The notes: generated by a model not told the origin, from the letters alone. A stretch of DNA of 43,008 bases from Alphaproteobacteria bacterium (GCA_022826665.1 JAJDUK010000018.1:1-43008), one strand, 5' to 3'. Shown: positions 16,659 to 24,926, counted from the first letter of the stretch. A program made the numbers and translations.

Positions 16659-17774
16659 ATGACGCGATTTCACTTCGCCCACGCCAGCGGGCCGACCGGC
16701 GAAGCCGCCATCGAGGCCTGCATCCAGCAGTTGGGCCCCACGATGCCGCAGCAGGGCCTCGGCGTGCTCTACGTGACCGACGCGATCGGCGACCACTTGC
16801 CCGCCGCTCTGGATCGGCTCAAGCGCGCGACCGGCCTCGACGAGTGGGTGGGCTCGGTCGGTATCGGAATCTGCGCCACTGGGCGGGAATATTTCGACGA
16901 GCCTGCCGCGGCGGTCATGATCGCCGACCTCGACCAGCAGAGTTATCGGGTCTTCGAGACCATCCGCGACGACCTCGGCGAGTTCAGCCGCTCGAACGGC
17001 GCGTGGATTGCCCGCGCGCCCGCACACTTCGGCATCGTTCACGCCGACCCGCGCAACCAGCGCACGGGCGATATCGTTGCGGATCTCGCCGATGAGCTGG
17101 ACGGCTTCCTGGTCGGCGGGCTCTCGTCGTCGCGCGCCGTGCCCGCACAGATCGCAGGCGGCGTTACCGAGGGCGGGGTCTCCGGCGTCCTGCTGTCGGA
17201 CACCGTCGCCGTCGCCACCGCGCTCAGCCAGAGCTGCATGCCCATCGGCGCGATCCACGAGATTACTGACTGCCGGGCCAACATCCTGATCGAGCTCGAC
17301 GGCCGGCCGGCACTGGAGGTCTTCAAGGAGGAAATCGGCGAGGAGCTCGCCAGCGACCTGCGCCGGGTCGGCGGCCTCATCTTTGCCTCCCTCCCGGTCT
17401 CGGGCAGCGATACCGGCGACTATCTGGTGCGCAACATCGTGGGCTTCGACGTCGACCGGGGGCTGATCGGCATCGGCGAGCTGGTGGAACGCGGCACCCA
17501 GGTGCAGTTCTGCCGCCGGGATACGGCCGCCGCAGAGCACGATCTCGGCCGCATGGTGGAGTCGGTGAAGCGCCGGGCCGGTGCCGAGCCGCGTGGCGCC
17601 CTCTACTTCAGCTGTCTCGCCCGCGGCCCCAACATGTTCGGCGAAACGTCCGAGGAACTGCGGCTGATCGAACGAACTCTTGGCGACGTGCCGCTGGTGG
17701 GCTTCTTCTGCAACGGCGAGATTTCGCACAACCGGCTCTACGGCTACACCGGCGTGCTCACCCTCTTCCCGTAA
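16659..17774 (+). CDS. FIST N/C domain sensory protein
   Basis: A 371-residue protein consisting of a FIST N-terminal domain (about 25-205; GSVGIGICATGREYFD, ELDGFLVGGLSSSR, GGVSGVLLSD) and a FIST C domain (about 220-350; RPALEVFKEEIG, NIVGFDVDRGLIGIGE, GALYFSCLARGP, PLVGFFCNGEI). FIST domains bind small ligands, proposed to be amino-acid-like, and are normally fused to or encoded next to signalling output domains. Here there is no output domain, kinase or GGDEF gene nearby; the neighbour is an amidase, so a link to an amide-derived ligand is conceivable (inference). Ends at a palindrome shared with the convergent gene. Confidence 0.88.
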   Translation: MTRFHFAHASGPTGEAAIEACIQQLGPTMPQQGLGVLYVTDAIGDHLPAALDRLKRATGLDEWVGSVGIGICATGREYFDEPAAAVMIADLDQQSYRVFETIRDDLGEFSRSNGAWIARAPAHFGIVHADPRNQRTGDIVADLADELDGFLVGGLSSSRAVPAQIAGGVTEGGVSGVLLSDTVAVATALSQSCMPIGAIHEITDCRANILIELDGRPALEVFKEEIGEELASDLRRVGGLIFASLPVSGSDTGDYLVRNIVGFDVDRGLIGIGELVERGTQVQFCRRDTAAAEHDLGRMVESVKRRAGAEPRGALYFSCLARGPNMFGETSEELRLIERTLGDVPLVGFFCNGEISHNRLYGYTGVLTLFP

Positions 17775-17785
17775 GCCGGCCGGCT
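17774..17785. repeat. Palindrome between convergent stop codons
   Basis: AGCCGGCCGGCT is a perfect 12-base palindrome. The TAA of the FIST gene overlaps its left end and the TAG of the kinase gene its right end, leaving only nine bases between the coding regions. Perhaps a compact bidirectional terminator without T-run. Confidence 0.3.
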
Positions 17786-18803
17786 ACCCGCCAAGATATT
17801 CTTCCGCCAGGGTGCATGCGAGCCGGGCGACTTCGGGCGCCAAGCTTTGCGCGCTTGCGGTTTCCGACCGCGAGTGGACCCAGCCGAGGTAGCTGAAGGC
17901 GCGCGCAAGCTCGAAGAGCGACAAGTGGGCGAGCTCCTCGTCCGGCAGGGCGCGGTGGCGGCGGTAGCCCTCGACGACCCCGGCACGGATAGCCTCGGCC
18001 AGATCGCTGCCGTGAAACATCGTCCAGACCGTCACCAGGTCGAAGAGGTGCCAGCCGAAGCCGCAATCATCGAAGTCGAGGGGGATCACCCGGTCGCCGT
18101 CGAGCAGCATGTTGTCGAGGTTGAAATCGGCGTGGATCAGGCCGTAGCGGTGCGGTGAGCGGCCGTAGGCCGTCAGCGCCTCGTGAACGCTGGTGCGGGC
18201 GCGATCGATCAGGCGGCGCTGCTCGGCGCCGAGGACGGCGGCCTCCCAGAACCGGCCCCAGAGCGGCTCTGGGCCGACCAGCCCCTCGCGATCCCAGGCA
18301 TGGCGGGTGAATCCCGCCGGCAGCGGCCACGCTTCGGTCTGATTGTGAAGTCGAGCACAAAGGCGGCCCACCCCGGCGAAGGCCGCGTGCACGTCTCCGA
18401 TCGCCGGGTTCAGGCCCTCCTCCAGGGTGCCGATCGGGATGCCGGGCATCCAGGTCAGCATGTCCACCTGGCGAGGCTCCGGCACGCCGGCGGTCTGCAC
18501 TGTCTCGAACCGCTCGCCGGCGGCACTCGGGATCACCGTCGGCGCGTCGATGCCCTCGGCGTGCAGCGCCTCCATCCAGGCAAGCTCGGAATGGAGCGCC
18601 GCGTCGCTGTGATAGCCGTGGCGGTGCACGCGGAGCACCGCGTCGTCCCCATCCGCTGAAACCACCCGGAAGATCGCGTTCTCGCGAAACTTGACGATCT
18701 CGGGCTCGCCTCCCTCCACGCCCCAGAGGAGGAGAGCCCCGACGGCGAGCGCGCGCAGGCGTTCGGCCCGCTCGTTGAGCGGCAGGCGATAGAAGTCGGT
18801 CAT
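17784..18803 (-). CDS. Aminoglycoside-phosphotransferase-fold small-molecule kinase (hydroxylysine/homoserine kinase-like)
   Basis: A 339-residue kinase of the APH/choline-kinase fold. Seen: ATP-site region KFRENAIFRV with VLRVHRHGYHS; catalytic loop HADFNLDNMLLDG; metal-binding LDFDDCGFGWHLFDL. Many homologues are annotated as homoserine kinase type II-like. The gene follows a class-III PLP enzyme by only 10 bases, and that enzyme resembles the phospho-lyases ETNPPL/PHYKPL. In mammals hydroxylysine kinase (HYKK) and the PHYKPL phospho-lyase act in sequence, so this protein likely phosphorylates an amino alcohol or hydroxy-amino acid for its partner. An antibiotic-resistance role is unlikely from context. 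ATG at 18803. Confidence 0.8.
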   Translation of the reverse strand: MTDFYRLPLNERAERLRALAVGALLLWGVEGGEPEIVKFRENAIFRVVSADGDDAVLRVHRHGYHSDAALHSELAWMEALHAEGIDAPTVIPSAAGERFETVQTAGVPEPRQVDMLTWMPGIPIGTLEEGLNPAIGDVHAAFAGVGRLCARLHNQTEAWPLPAGFTRHAWDREGLVGPEPLWGRFWEAAVLGAEQRRLIDRARTSVHEALTAYGRSPHRYGLIHADFNLDNMLLDGDRVIPLDFDDCGFGWHLFDLVTVWTMFHGSDLAEAIRAGVVEGYRRHRALPDEELAHLSLFELARAFSYLGWVHSRSETASAQSLAPEVARLACTLAEEYLGG

Positions 18804-18813
18804 GGGCGCGTGG

Positions 18814-20070
18814 TCACGCGAGCGAGTCGAGAGTTTCGTCGAGGGCTGCGAGAAGCTGATCCGCGTCGGCGGCGGAGAACGGCATGGGCGGGCGGATCTT
18901 GAGCACATGGTCGTGCCGCCCGGTGCGGCTGATCAGTACGCCGCGCTCGCGCATCCCGTTCACGGCAGCCTTGGTCAGCTCTGGCGCCGGCGTTTCCCTG
19001 TCCCCGTCGGCGAAGAACGGAACGCCCGTGAAGAAACCGCGCCCGCGCGGTGCGCCGATCATGGGGTGCTTGTTGCCGAGAGCCAGCAGCCCCTCCTGCA
19101 GATGCTCGCCGACCTTGCGCGCGTTCTCTATGAGACGTTCCTGCTCGACGACCTCCAGCACCGCATGTCCCACTGCACAGGAGACCGGATTGCCACCGAA
19201 GGTGTTGAAATACATCGCCTTATCCGCGAAATCGTCGATCAGATCGGGTCGGGCAACGACGCCCGCGAGCGGATGGCCGTTGCCGAGCGGCTTGCCGAGG
19301 GTCACGAGGTCCGGCACGGCGTCATAGAGCTGATGCCCCCACATCCCGGCGCCCGTGCGGCCGAGGCCCGGCTGCACTTCGTCCGCGATGTAGAGCCCGC
19401 CGGCCTCGCGGGTGAGCGCGACGGCCTCCTCGACGTAACCCACGGGCACGGCCGGCATGCCCTCGGTCGCGAAGATCGTATCGAAGAAGATCGCGGCGGG
19501 CTTCATGCCGGCCTCGGCCATCGAGGCGATGACCGCCTCCACCTCGGCCGCCGCCTCGGCCGGATCGTTGTCGGCCTCGGGTACCCTGATCGTGCGCACC
19601 CTGGGGTCGATCCCCTCTGGCATCGCGAACGCGGTGCAGAGCCCGGCGACCACGGCGGAGTTCCCGTGGTAGCAGAAGTCGGTGACGATGACGCCCTCGT
19701 TACCGGTGCAGGCGCGGGCCATCCTGAGCGCGAGCTCACTGGCCTCGGTGCCCGAGCAGACCAGCGAGACGCGGGAGAGCTCGTCCGCAAACGTAGCCGT
19801 CAGGGCCTCGCCGTAGTCGAGGATGCGCTCGTCCAGATAGCGGGTGGAGAGATTGAGCCGACCGGCCTGATTCGCCAGCGCCTCCACCACGTGGGGATGG
19901 CAGTGGCCGACGTGGGGCACGTTGTTGTAGGCGTCGAGGTAGACCCGCCCGTCGCTGTCCCAGACCCGGACCCCCTCCCCTTTCACCAGGTGGAGCGGGC
20001 GGTCGTAGAAGAGCGGCGCGCCGGCGCCCAGCAGCCGGTGCCGGCGTTCAAGCAGCGTGTCGTTTGACAT
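18814..20070 (-). CDS. Class-III PLP enzyme, amino-alcohol phosphate phospho-lyase-like
   Basis: A 418-residue fold-type I PLP enzyme. PLP lysine K260 in TLGKPLGNGHPLAG; cofactor-ring aspartate D230 in YIADEVQPGLGR; NNVPHVGHCHP near residue 50, AMYFNTFGGNPVSCAVG and HVLKIRPPMPFSAADAD. These segments match human ethanolamine-phosphate phospho-lyase ETNPPL and its paralogue PHYKPL better than ordinary omega-transaminases, as I recall their sequences. Expected reaction: elimination of phosphate and ammonia from a phosphorylated amino alcohol to give an aldehyde. The kinase gene directly downstream would make the substrate. Start at 20070 (MSNDTLL) with GAGGA upstream; a GTG/ATG five codons further up is possible. 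Confidence 0.82.
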   Translation of the reverse strand: MSNDTLLERRHRLLGAGAPLFYDRPLHLVKGEGVRVWDSDGRVYLDAYNNVPHVGHCHPHVVEALANQAGRLNLSTRYLDERILDYGEALTATFADELSRVSLVCSGTEASELALRMARACTGNEGVIVTDFCYHGNSAVVAGLCTAFAMPEGIDPRVRTIRVPEADNDPAEAAAEVEAVIASMAEAGMKPAAIFFDTIFATEGMPAVPVGYVEEAVALTREAGGLYIADEVQPGLGRTGAGMWGHQLYDAVPDLVTLGKPLGNGHPLAGVVARPDLIDDFADKAMYFNTFGGNPVSCAVGHAVLEVVEQERLIENARKVGEHLQEGLLALGNKHPMIGAPRGRGFFTGVPFFADGDRETPAPELTKAAVNGMRERGVLISRTGRHDHVLKIRPPMPFSAADADQLLAALDETLDSLA

Positions 20071-20161
20071 GTCCGGAGTCCTCACTTGTCAGCCGGCAGG
20101 ACACCGACCTCTCCACAGGGTGTGGTTCGACTTTAGGCGCGGGCCGCGCTAGAGACGTGCC

Positions 20162-20929
20162 ATGAGCATTACGGTCACGGCGCGCGGCGTGGTCAAGGCG
20201 TTCGACGGCAAGCCGGTGCTGCGCGGCGCCGATCTCGACGTGCCGGAGGGCCGCTCGACCGTCCTGGTGGGCCCCTCCTCGGGCGGCAAGTCGGTGCTGC
20301 TGAAGTGCTTGCTCGGGCTGCTGCCGATGGACGGCGGCAGCGTCCGCTACGGCGATACCGCCCTCGCGACCCTGGACAAGAGCGGGCTCGAGCGCCTGAT
20401 GCGCGACGTGGGGGTGCTGTTTCAGCAGAACGCGCTCTTCGACAGCCTCACCGTGTGGGAGAACGTGGCCTTCACCCTGATTCACGGCCACGGGATGAAC
20501 CGGCGTGCCGCCAGAGACCAGGCACTCGAAACCCTCGCCTCGGTGGGCCTCAAGCCCGACGTGGCCGACCTGTCGCCGGCCGAGCTTTCCGGCGGGATGC
20601 AGAAGCGCGTCGCGCTGGGCCGCGCCATCGCCGCCGAGCCCCGGTTCCTCGTGCTCGACGACCCGACCGCGGGCCTCGACCCGATCCTGACCGGCACGAT
20701 CGTCTCGCTCATCCAGGGCGCCATCGAACGAAGCGGCGCGACCGCGCTGACCGTGACCAGCGACATGGCGATCGCCCGGCGCAGCTTCGACCGCCTCGCC
20801 ATGCTGCACGAGGGCTCGATCATGTGGCAGGGCGCACCCGACGAGATCGACGAGAGCGGCAACGCCTACCTGGACCAACTGATCAACCAGCGCGCCGAAG
20901 GCCCCATCCAGATGCGCATCAACGCCTGA
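20162..20929 (+). CDS. MlaF-like ABC transporter ATPase with altered catalytic residues
   Basis: A 255-residue ATPase of the MlaF (phospholipid/toluene-tolerance importer) group. Walker A GPSSGGKS (37-44), Q-loop FQQNALFDSLTVWENV, signature LSGGMQKRVALGRA (142-155), Walker B LVLDDPTAGLDP. The residue after the Walker B aspartate is D167 instead of the catalytic glutamate, and the switch histidine is S200 (TVTSDMAIARR). Codons at both sites read clearly (gac gac; agc gac). No mlaE, mlaD, mlaC or mlaB gene is in the window, so it is an orphan here. It may be a slow or regulatory ATPase partner of a permease encoded elsewhere. Confidence 0.8.
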   Translation: MSITVTARGVVKAFDGKPVLRGADLDVPEGRSTVLVGPSSGGKSVLLKCLLGLLPMDGGSVRYGDTALATLDKSGLERLMRDVGVLFQQNALFDSLTVWENVAFTLIHGHGMNRRAARDQALETLASVGLKPDVADLSPAELSGGMQKRVALGRAIAAEPRFLVLDDPTAGLDPILTGTIVSLIQGAIERSGATALTVTSDMAIARRSFDRLAMLHEGSIMWQGAPDEIDESGNAYLDQLINQRAEGPIQMRINA

Positions 20930-20967
20930 GCGCGCGGCACACGCGAACGCTCGGCTGCGGCAGAGCG

Positions 20968-22347
20968 TCAGCGGATCAACAGGAATAGCGCCCCGTCGCC
21001 GCGCCTGACGTTCATCAGGATCGGAAGCCCGGTCTCCTCCACCACCTGGATGATTTCGTTGGGAGTCTCCACAGGGCGGCGGTTAACCGAGGTGACAACA
21101 TCGTCCTCGCGAAGCCCCGCGTCCCAGGCGGGCGTATCGGCCTCGACGCTCACGACGAGCACGCCCTTCACCTTGCCGTAGAGCGGTGAGGACGAGCCGA
21201 GCGGCCCGAACACCGCGCCCTCGAGCTGAGGGATCTGGCTCCCGGCGCCGAGCGCCACCTCGCCGATTTCGCCGACCGCGAGATCGATCGTCATCGTCTC
21301 TCCCTCGCGGACGATGGTGAGCTGAACCGCATCGCCCACCCGCAGCATGCCGACCATGTTGCGGAGGTCGGACGAGCCGGCGACAGGCTCGCCGTTCATT
21401 CCGACGACCACGTCGCCGGGTTGGATCCCTGCCGCCTCGGACGGCGTTCCTGGGATTACCTGGGCCACCACGGCGCCCTTCTGGTGGGTGGTGCCGAGCG
21501 CCTCGGCGAGATCGGGCGTCAGGTCCTGAATCTGCACGCCGATTCGGCCGCGCTGGATCTCCCCGTGGGTGAGGAGCTGGTCCATGATCTGGCGCGCCAT
21601 GTTGATCGGGATCGCGAAGCCGATGCCGATGTTGCCCCCGGCCCGTGCGAAGATGGCGGTGTTGATGCCGACCAGCTCGCCCTTGAGATTCATGAGCGCG
21701 CCGCCCGAATTGCCGAAATTGATGGCCGCGTCGGTCTGAATGAAGTCCTCGTAGGATTCGATGCCGAGCCCCGAACGGCCGACCGCGCTCACGATGCCGG
21801 CGGTGACGGTCTGCCCGAGCCCGAACGGGTTGCCGATGGCAACGACGTAGTCGCCCACCTGCAATGCGTCCGAATCGGCGAGCGGCATGGCGGAAAGCGA
21901 GTCCGCGTCGATCTTGAGCAACGCCACGTCGGTCCCCGGATCGGCGCCCACCACCTCGGCCTCGAATCTGCGGCCGTCGGTGAGGGTCACGGCGATCTCG
22001 TGCGCGTCCGCGATCACGTGCTGGTTGGTGAGCAGATAGCCCTGCTCCGCGTCCACGATCACACCCGAGCCGGCCGCCTGGCTGCGGCGCGGCTGGCGGC
22101 GGCGCGGGCGCTCGCGCTCACGCTCGCCGAAGAAGCGCTCGAAAAACGGATTGTCGAAGAAGGGATGCTGCGGCGCCTCCTCCAGTTGGCCCACGGTCCT
22201 GATGTTGACCACCGCCGGCGCGCTCTCCTTCACGAGCGGAGCCAGCGAGGGCACCTCGTCGGCCGTCATGTGCGCGTGCGCCGGGGCCGCGGCCAAGAGC
22301 GTGACCGCGAGCGCGATGGGGGTGAGCAGCAACAGCGGGAAGCGCAT
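20968..22347 (-). CDS. HtrA/DegP-family periplasmic serine protease
   Basis: A 459-residue Do-type protease. Signal peptide at 1-25 (cleavage near AHA). Trypsin-like domain with the triad H110 (LTNQHVIA), D140 (GTDVALLKI) and S214 (NFGNSGGAL). Residues 56-92 form the LA-loop, here rich in Phe then Arg/Glu. Two PDZ domains follow (about 260-350 and 370-455; [39 protein letters not shown]). Function: degradation or chaperoning of misfolded envelope proteins. The ATG at 22347 is preceded by GGGAGGAA and begins the signal peptide. An 11-base palindrome lies 25 bases upstream and may be regulatory. Confidence 0.93.
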   Translation of the reverse strand: MRFPLLLLTPIALAVTLLAAAPAHAHMTADEVPSLAPLVKESAPAVVNIRTVGQLEEAPQHPFFDNPFFERFFGERERERPRRRQPRRSQAAGSGVIVDAEQGYLLTNQHVIADAHEIAVTLTDGRRFEAEVVGADPGTDVALLKIDADSLSAMPLADSDALQVGDYVVAIGNPFGLGQTVTAGIVSAVGRSGLGIESYEDFIQTDAAINFGNSGGALMNLKGELVGINTAIFARAGGNIGIGFAIPINMARQIMDQLLTHGEIQRGRIGVQIQDLTPDLAEALGTTHQKGAVVAQVIPGTPSEAAGIQPGDVVVGMNGEPVAGSSDLRNMVGMLRVGDAVQLTIVREGETMTIDLAVGEIGEVALGAGSQIPQLEGAVFGPLGSSSPLYGKVKGVLVVSVEADTPAWDAGLREDDVVTSVNRRPVETPNEIIQVVEETGLPILMNVRRGDGALFLLIR

Positions 22348-22371
22348 CGATTCCTCCCTCGAATCGTTAAT

Positions 22372-22382
22372 CCACAATGTGG
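22372..22382. promoter_or_regulatory. CCACAATGTGG palindrome in divergent htrA/HDAC interval
   Basis: A 5-1-5 perfect palindrome 25 bases upstream of the protease ATG and about 103 upstream of the deacetylase-like gene. Its place in a 138-base divergent interval suggests an operator. Regulator unknown. Confidence 0.25.
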
Positions 22383-22485
22383 CGATTATCCGGCGCAGGT
22401 CCAGCCCCAATCAGCCGTCGATCTTGCATCGGCAGGATATCGTCGATAAGGCCGTGCTAGGCTCTGGGCAACCGGAGGGCAGGCC

Positions 22486-23418
22486 GTGGCGAAGACGATT
22501 CTATACAGCCATCCCGTGTGCGCGGACCACGACCCCGGCGCGCGTCACCCGGAATCGGGCGCGCGGCTGGGGGCCATCGAGGATGCGCTGGCCGCCGACG
22601 CCTTCGAGCCGCTCGATCGCCGCGAGGCGCCGGTGGGCGAGCCCGAGATCCTCGCCTGGGCGCACGACCAACAGTTGGTGGACGCCATTCTCACCAGCGT
22701 GCCCTCCGAGGGGCGCGTCGCCATTGACGCCGACACGGTGATGTCGCCCGCTTCTGGCGAGGCGGCGCGGCGCGCGGCGGGTGCGGTCGCGGCTGCGGTG
22801 GATGCGGTGTTCGCCGGCGAGGCGGACAACGCCTTCTGCGCGGTACGCCCGCCGGGCCACCACGCCGAGCCCCGCCGGCCGATGGGCTTCTGCCTCTTCA
22901 ACAACGTCGTGATCGGGGCCGAGCGGGCGCGGCGCACCCACGGCCTCACCCGGATCGCCGTGATCGACTTCGACGTCCACCACGGCAACGGCACGCAAGC
23001 CGCGTTCGAGCGCGACGGCGACCTCTTCTTCGGCTCCACCCACCAGTGGCCGCTCTATCCGGGAACGGGCGCGGCGAGCGAGACCGGCGTCGGCAACATC
23101 GTCAACGCGCCGCTCTCGCCGGGCACGGGCTCCGCCGGCTTCCGCGACGCGATGGAGAGCCACATGCTGCCGGCGCTCCGCGCCTTCCGCCCCGAGATGA
23201 TCCTGATCTCCGCCGGTTTCGATGCGCACCGCGACGATCCGCTGGCGAACCTCGAGCTCGTCGAAGACGACTACCGCTGGATCACCACGGAGTTGACCCG
23301 GTTGGCGGGCGAGCTCTGCGACGGCCGCGTCGTCTCGACCCTCGAAGGCGGCTACGACCTGCGCGCCCTCGGCGCCAGCACCGCAGCCCACGTCGAGACG
23401 CTGATGGCGGCGGAGTAA
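22486..23418 (+). CDS. Histone-deacetylase-superfamily amidohydrolase
   Basis: A 310-residue zinc-dependent deacetylase of the HDAC/AcuC/acetylpolyamine amidohydrolase superfamily. Seen: RPPGHHAEPRRPMGFCLFNN (tandem catalytic histidines), IDFDVHHGNG (zinc ligands Asp and His), SAGFDAHRDDPLANL (third ligand Asp) and STLEGGYDL near the end. All ligands are present, so it should be active. Bacterial members remove acetyl groups from polyamines or other small acylamides or from proteins; the substrate cannot be told here. GTG start at 22486 with GGAGGGC upstream; divergent from htrA, convergent with bolA. Confidence 0.9.
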   Translation: MAKTILYSHPVCADHDPGARHPESGARLGAIEDALAADAFEPLDRREAPVGEPEILAWAHDQQLVDAILTSVPSEGRVAIDADTVMSPASGEAARRAAGAVAAAVDAVFAGEADNAFCAVRPPGHHAEPRRPMGFCLFNNVVIGAERARRTHGLTRIAVIDFDVHHGNGTQAAFERDGDLFFGSTHQWPLYPGTGAASETGVGNIVNAPLSPGTGSAGFRDAMESHMLPALRAFRPEMILISAGFDAHRDDPLANLELVEDDYRWITTELTRLAGELCDGRVVSTLEGGYDLRALGASTAAHVETLMAAE

Positions 23419-23425
23419 GGCCGCT

Positions 23426-23725
23426 CTACGGCGCGGCGTCTTCTTCTGGGGTGAGGGTTTTCAGCGCGAGCGCGTGCACGTCGGTGCGCAGCTCGTCTTC
23501 GAGCACCTTGTGGACCAGGCGCTGGCGGGCGACGCGCGAGAGCCCCGCGAAACGCTCGGATGCAATCTCGACGATGAAGTGGCTTTCGCCCTCGGGCCGT
23601 GCGCCGACATGGCCGGCGTGGCGCGCGGAATCGTCCACGATGTCGAGGCGGCTGGGTGCGAGCGCCTCGCTCAGTTTTTGGCGGATCGTGGCCTGAACAC
23701 GCCCGCCTTCACCCTCAATCGCCAT
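23426..23725 (-). CDS. BolA family protein
   Basis: A 99-residue BolA-fold protein: an N-terminal helix (ATIRQKLSEALAP), strands, GESHFIVEIASERFAG, and the hallmark C-terminal helix LVHKVLEDELRTDVHALALKTLTP. BolA proteins pair with monothiol glutaredoxins in iron-sulfur trafficking and affect envelope and stress responses. The conserved histidine of the loop (SARHAGH) is present. Seven bases separate its stop from the convergent deacetylase gene. A palindromic repeat element lies just upstream, so it is probably not part of the monooxygenase operon despite the shared strand. Confidence 0.9.
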   Translation of the reverse strand: MAIEGEGGRVQATIRQKLSEALAPSRLDIVDDSARHAGHVGARPEGESHFIVEIASERFAGLSRVARQRLVHKVLEDELRTDVHALALKTLTPEEDAAP

Positions 23726-23760
23726 GCCTCAGCCCGATGCGACCCGGCCACTCCTTACGT

Positions 23761-23873
23761 CGTCATGCGCGGACTTGTTCCGCGCATCCATCTGGCCGAC
23801 CTCCTGCCGAGGTTGAGCGGCCGCGTGGATGGCCGGAACACCCCCGGACTTGATCCGGGGGCCGGCCATGACG
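23761..23873. repeat. Palindromic intergenic repeat element (alphaproteobacterial type)
   Basis: A 113-base nested inverted repeat. The ends are CGTCATG (23761-23767) and CATGACG (23867-23873). Inside lie two perfect 8-base-pair hairpins with CTTGT and CTTGA loops (23766-23786 and 23841-23861), and a further pair CATCCA / TGGATG (23785-23790, 23826-23831), so the whole can fold as a cruciform. Elements of this style are scattered between genes in many alphaproteobacteria. It separates tmoD-like and bolA genes. Confidence 0.75.
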
Positions 23874-23919
23874 AAGTAGGAGTACCGCGCAAGACCTCGC
23901 GAACGTCTTGAGCGGGCCA

Positions 23920-24225
23920 TTACAGCCTCTTCTCGAAGTAGAAGCGCATGGTGTCGTCTGTGGTCTCGATCCGGCCCGAGAACGAGCTGAGGTTGACCTC
24001 CAACTCCGCAATCTTGAACGGCCGGCCGAGCACCCGCGCCACGGTCTCCGCCCGCACCACGCACTCGCCCTCGGTCTCGGCCCGGACGTAAGCGACCCGG
24101 TCCTCGACCGTGAACTCCTTGCCGGGATTGTCCTCCTCCAGGGCCTCGACCACGGCGTCGGCGACCTCGCCCGCGCGCAGCACGGGGCCCACCGCGTTGT
24201 TGCGTGCCACAGCGTCACCGCTCAT
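23920..24225 (-). CDS. tmoD: Monooxygenase coupling/effector protein (MmoB/TmoD family)
   Basis: A 101-residue MmoB/DmpM-type effector. Such proteins bind the hydroxylase and gate the diiron site. Seen: VGPVLRAGEVADAVVEALEEDN at the start, then VEDRVAYVRAETEGECVV and LGRPFKIAELEVNLSSFSGRI, all characteristic. No cofactor motifs, as expected. ATG at 24225 with GGGAGGAG upstream. It is the last gene of the four-gene set in this order (A-B-C-D); in canonical tmoABCDEF the beta subunit gene would follow, but here the next feature is a repeat element and bolA. Confidence 0.88.
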   Translation of the reverse strand: MSGDAVARNNAVGPVLRAGEVADAVVEALEEDNPGKEFTVEDRVAYVRAETEGECVVRAETVARVLGRPFKIAELEVNLSSFSGRIETTDDTMRFYFEKRL

Positions 24226-24252
24226 CGCCGCTCCTCCCGCTAAGTCGCGTCC

Positions 24253-24588
24253 TCAGGGCTTGGCATGCTTGGGCTCGATGCCTTCGACGTCGACCAGGAC
24301 GTCCTCGCCCTCGATCTTGACCGGATACTGGGCGATCTCGGCATCGGCCGGGTTTACCCCCTTGCCCGCCACCACGTCGAACTCCCAGAGGTGCATCATG
24401 CAGGTCAGCACCCGGCCGTCGAGATCGCCGTCCACCAAGTCCACCTCCTGATGCGGGCACTGCGCCTGGAGCGCGTGAATGCCCTCGCCCTCGACATGGA
24501 CGAGCAGCACCTCGGTGCCGTCCACGTCGAAGGTCTCCATGTCGCCTTCCCAGATGTCGTCCAGCGTGCAGGCCTTCTTGAACGCCAT
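24253..24588 (-). CDS. tmoC: Rieske ferredoxin of diiron monooxygenase (TmoC family)
   Basis: A 111-residue Rieske [2Fe-2S] ferredoxin. Cluster ligands C44 and H46 (QAQCPHQE), C63 and H66 (LTCMMHLWEFD) are all present with normal spacing. It would pass electrons from a reductase to the hydroxylase. The N-terminal KKACTLDDIWEGDME resembles TmoC. Spacing to neighbours is 27 and 32 bases, so one operon. The reductase (TmoF) that should feed it is not encoded in the window. Confidence 0.9.
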   Translation of the reverse strand: MAFKKACTLDDIWEGDMETFDVDGTEVLLVHVEGEGIHALQAQCPHQEVDLVDGDLDGRVLTCMMHLWEFDVVAGKGVNPADAEIAQYPVKIEGEDVLVDVEGIEPKHAKP

Positions 24589-24620
24589 GCGTCAATCACT
24601 CCATCCCCGGTGCGCGTGGG

Positions 24621-24893
24621 CTATTGGGGTTCTTCGAAATAGATGTCGATGCAGTCGTAGAAGCGGATGCCCGCCTTCTCGACCGTGAGATCGCGCGGCC
24701 AGGGCGGCGCGGAGTCGTCCTCGGTGGTGGGCCGCACGCGCAGCGTCCGGCCGGGCTTGTCCGCCACGTGCAGCCCGATCGAGTGGAAGGCGCAGGCCGC
24801 CGCCACCTCGTCCATGGTCTGACCCGGCTCGATCTCCACCGTCTTGATGTGCGCATCCTGCTGGAAGCGCGAGAGAATCGGGAACGCGCTCAT
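24621..24893 (-). CDS. tmoB: Gamma subunit of toluene-4-monooxygenase-like hydroxylase (TmoB family)
   Basis: A 90-residue protein of the TmoB/TouB type (ubiquitin-like gamma subunit). Seen: FPILSRFQQDAHIKTVEIEPGQTMDEVA, then HSIGLHVADKPGRTLRVRP and AGIRFYDCIDIYFEE. The gamma subunit binds the outside of the alpha subunit. Ribosome site GAGGGCGG upstream; 33 bases after the alpha gene. Normal length for the family. Confidence 0.88.
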   Translation of the reverse strand: MSAFPILSRFQQDAHIKTVEIEPGQTMDEVAAACAFHSIGLHVADKPGRTLRVRPTTEDDSAPPWPRDLTVEKAGIRFYDCIDIYFEEPQ

Positions 24894-24926
24894 GCCGCCC
24901 TCAGCAACGCGATAAGTGCCGCTTGG

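Noticed and set aside
17784-18803. Aminoglycoside resistance gene
   Set aside because: Only the fold matches; the coupling to a phospho-lyase-like gene and the catalytic-loop context favour a metabolic kinase.
20947-20968. ACGCTC/GAGCGT hairpin between the MlaF-like and HtrA genes as terminator
   Set aside because: Six base pairs, no T-run and overlap with the HtrA stop codon; not distinguishable from chance in GC-rich DNA.
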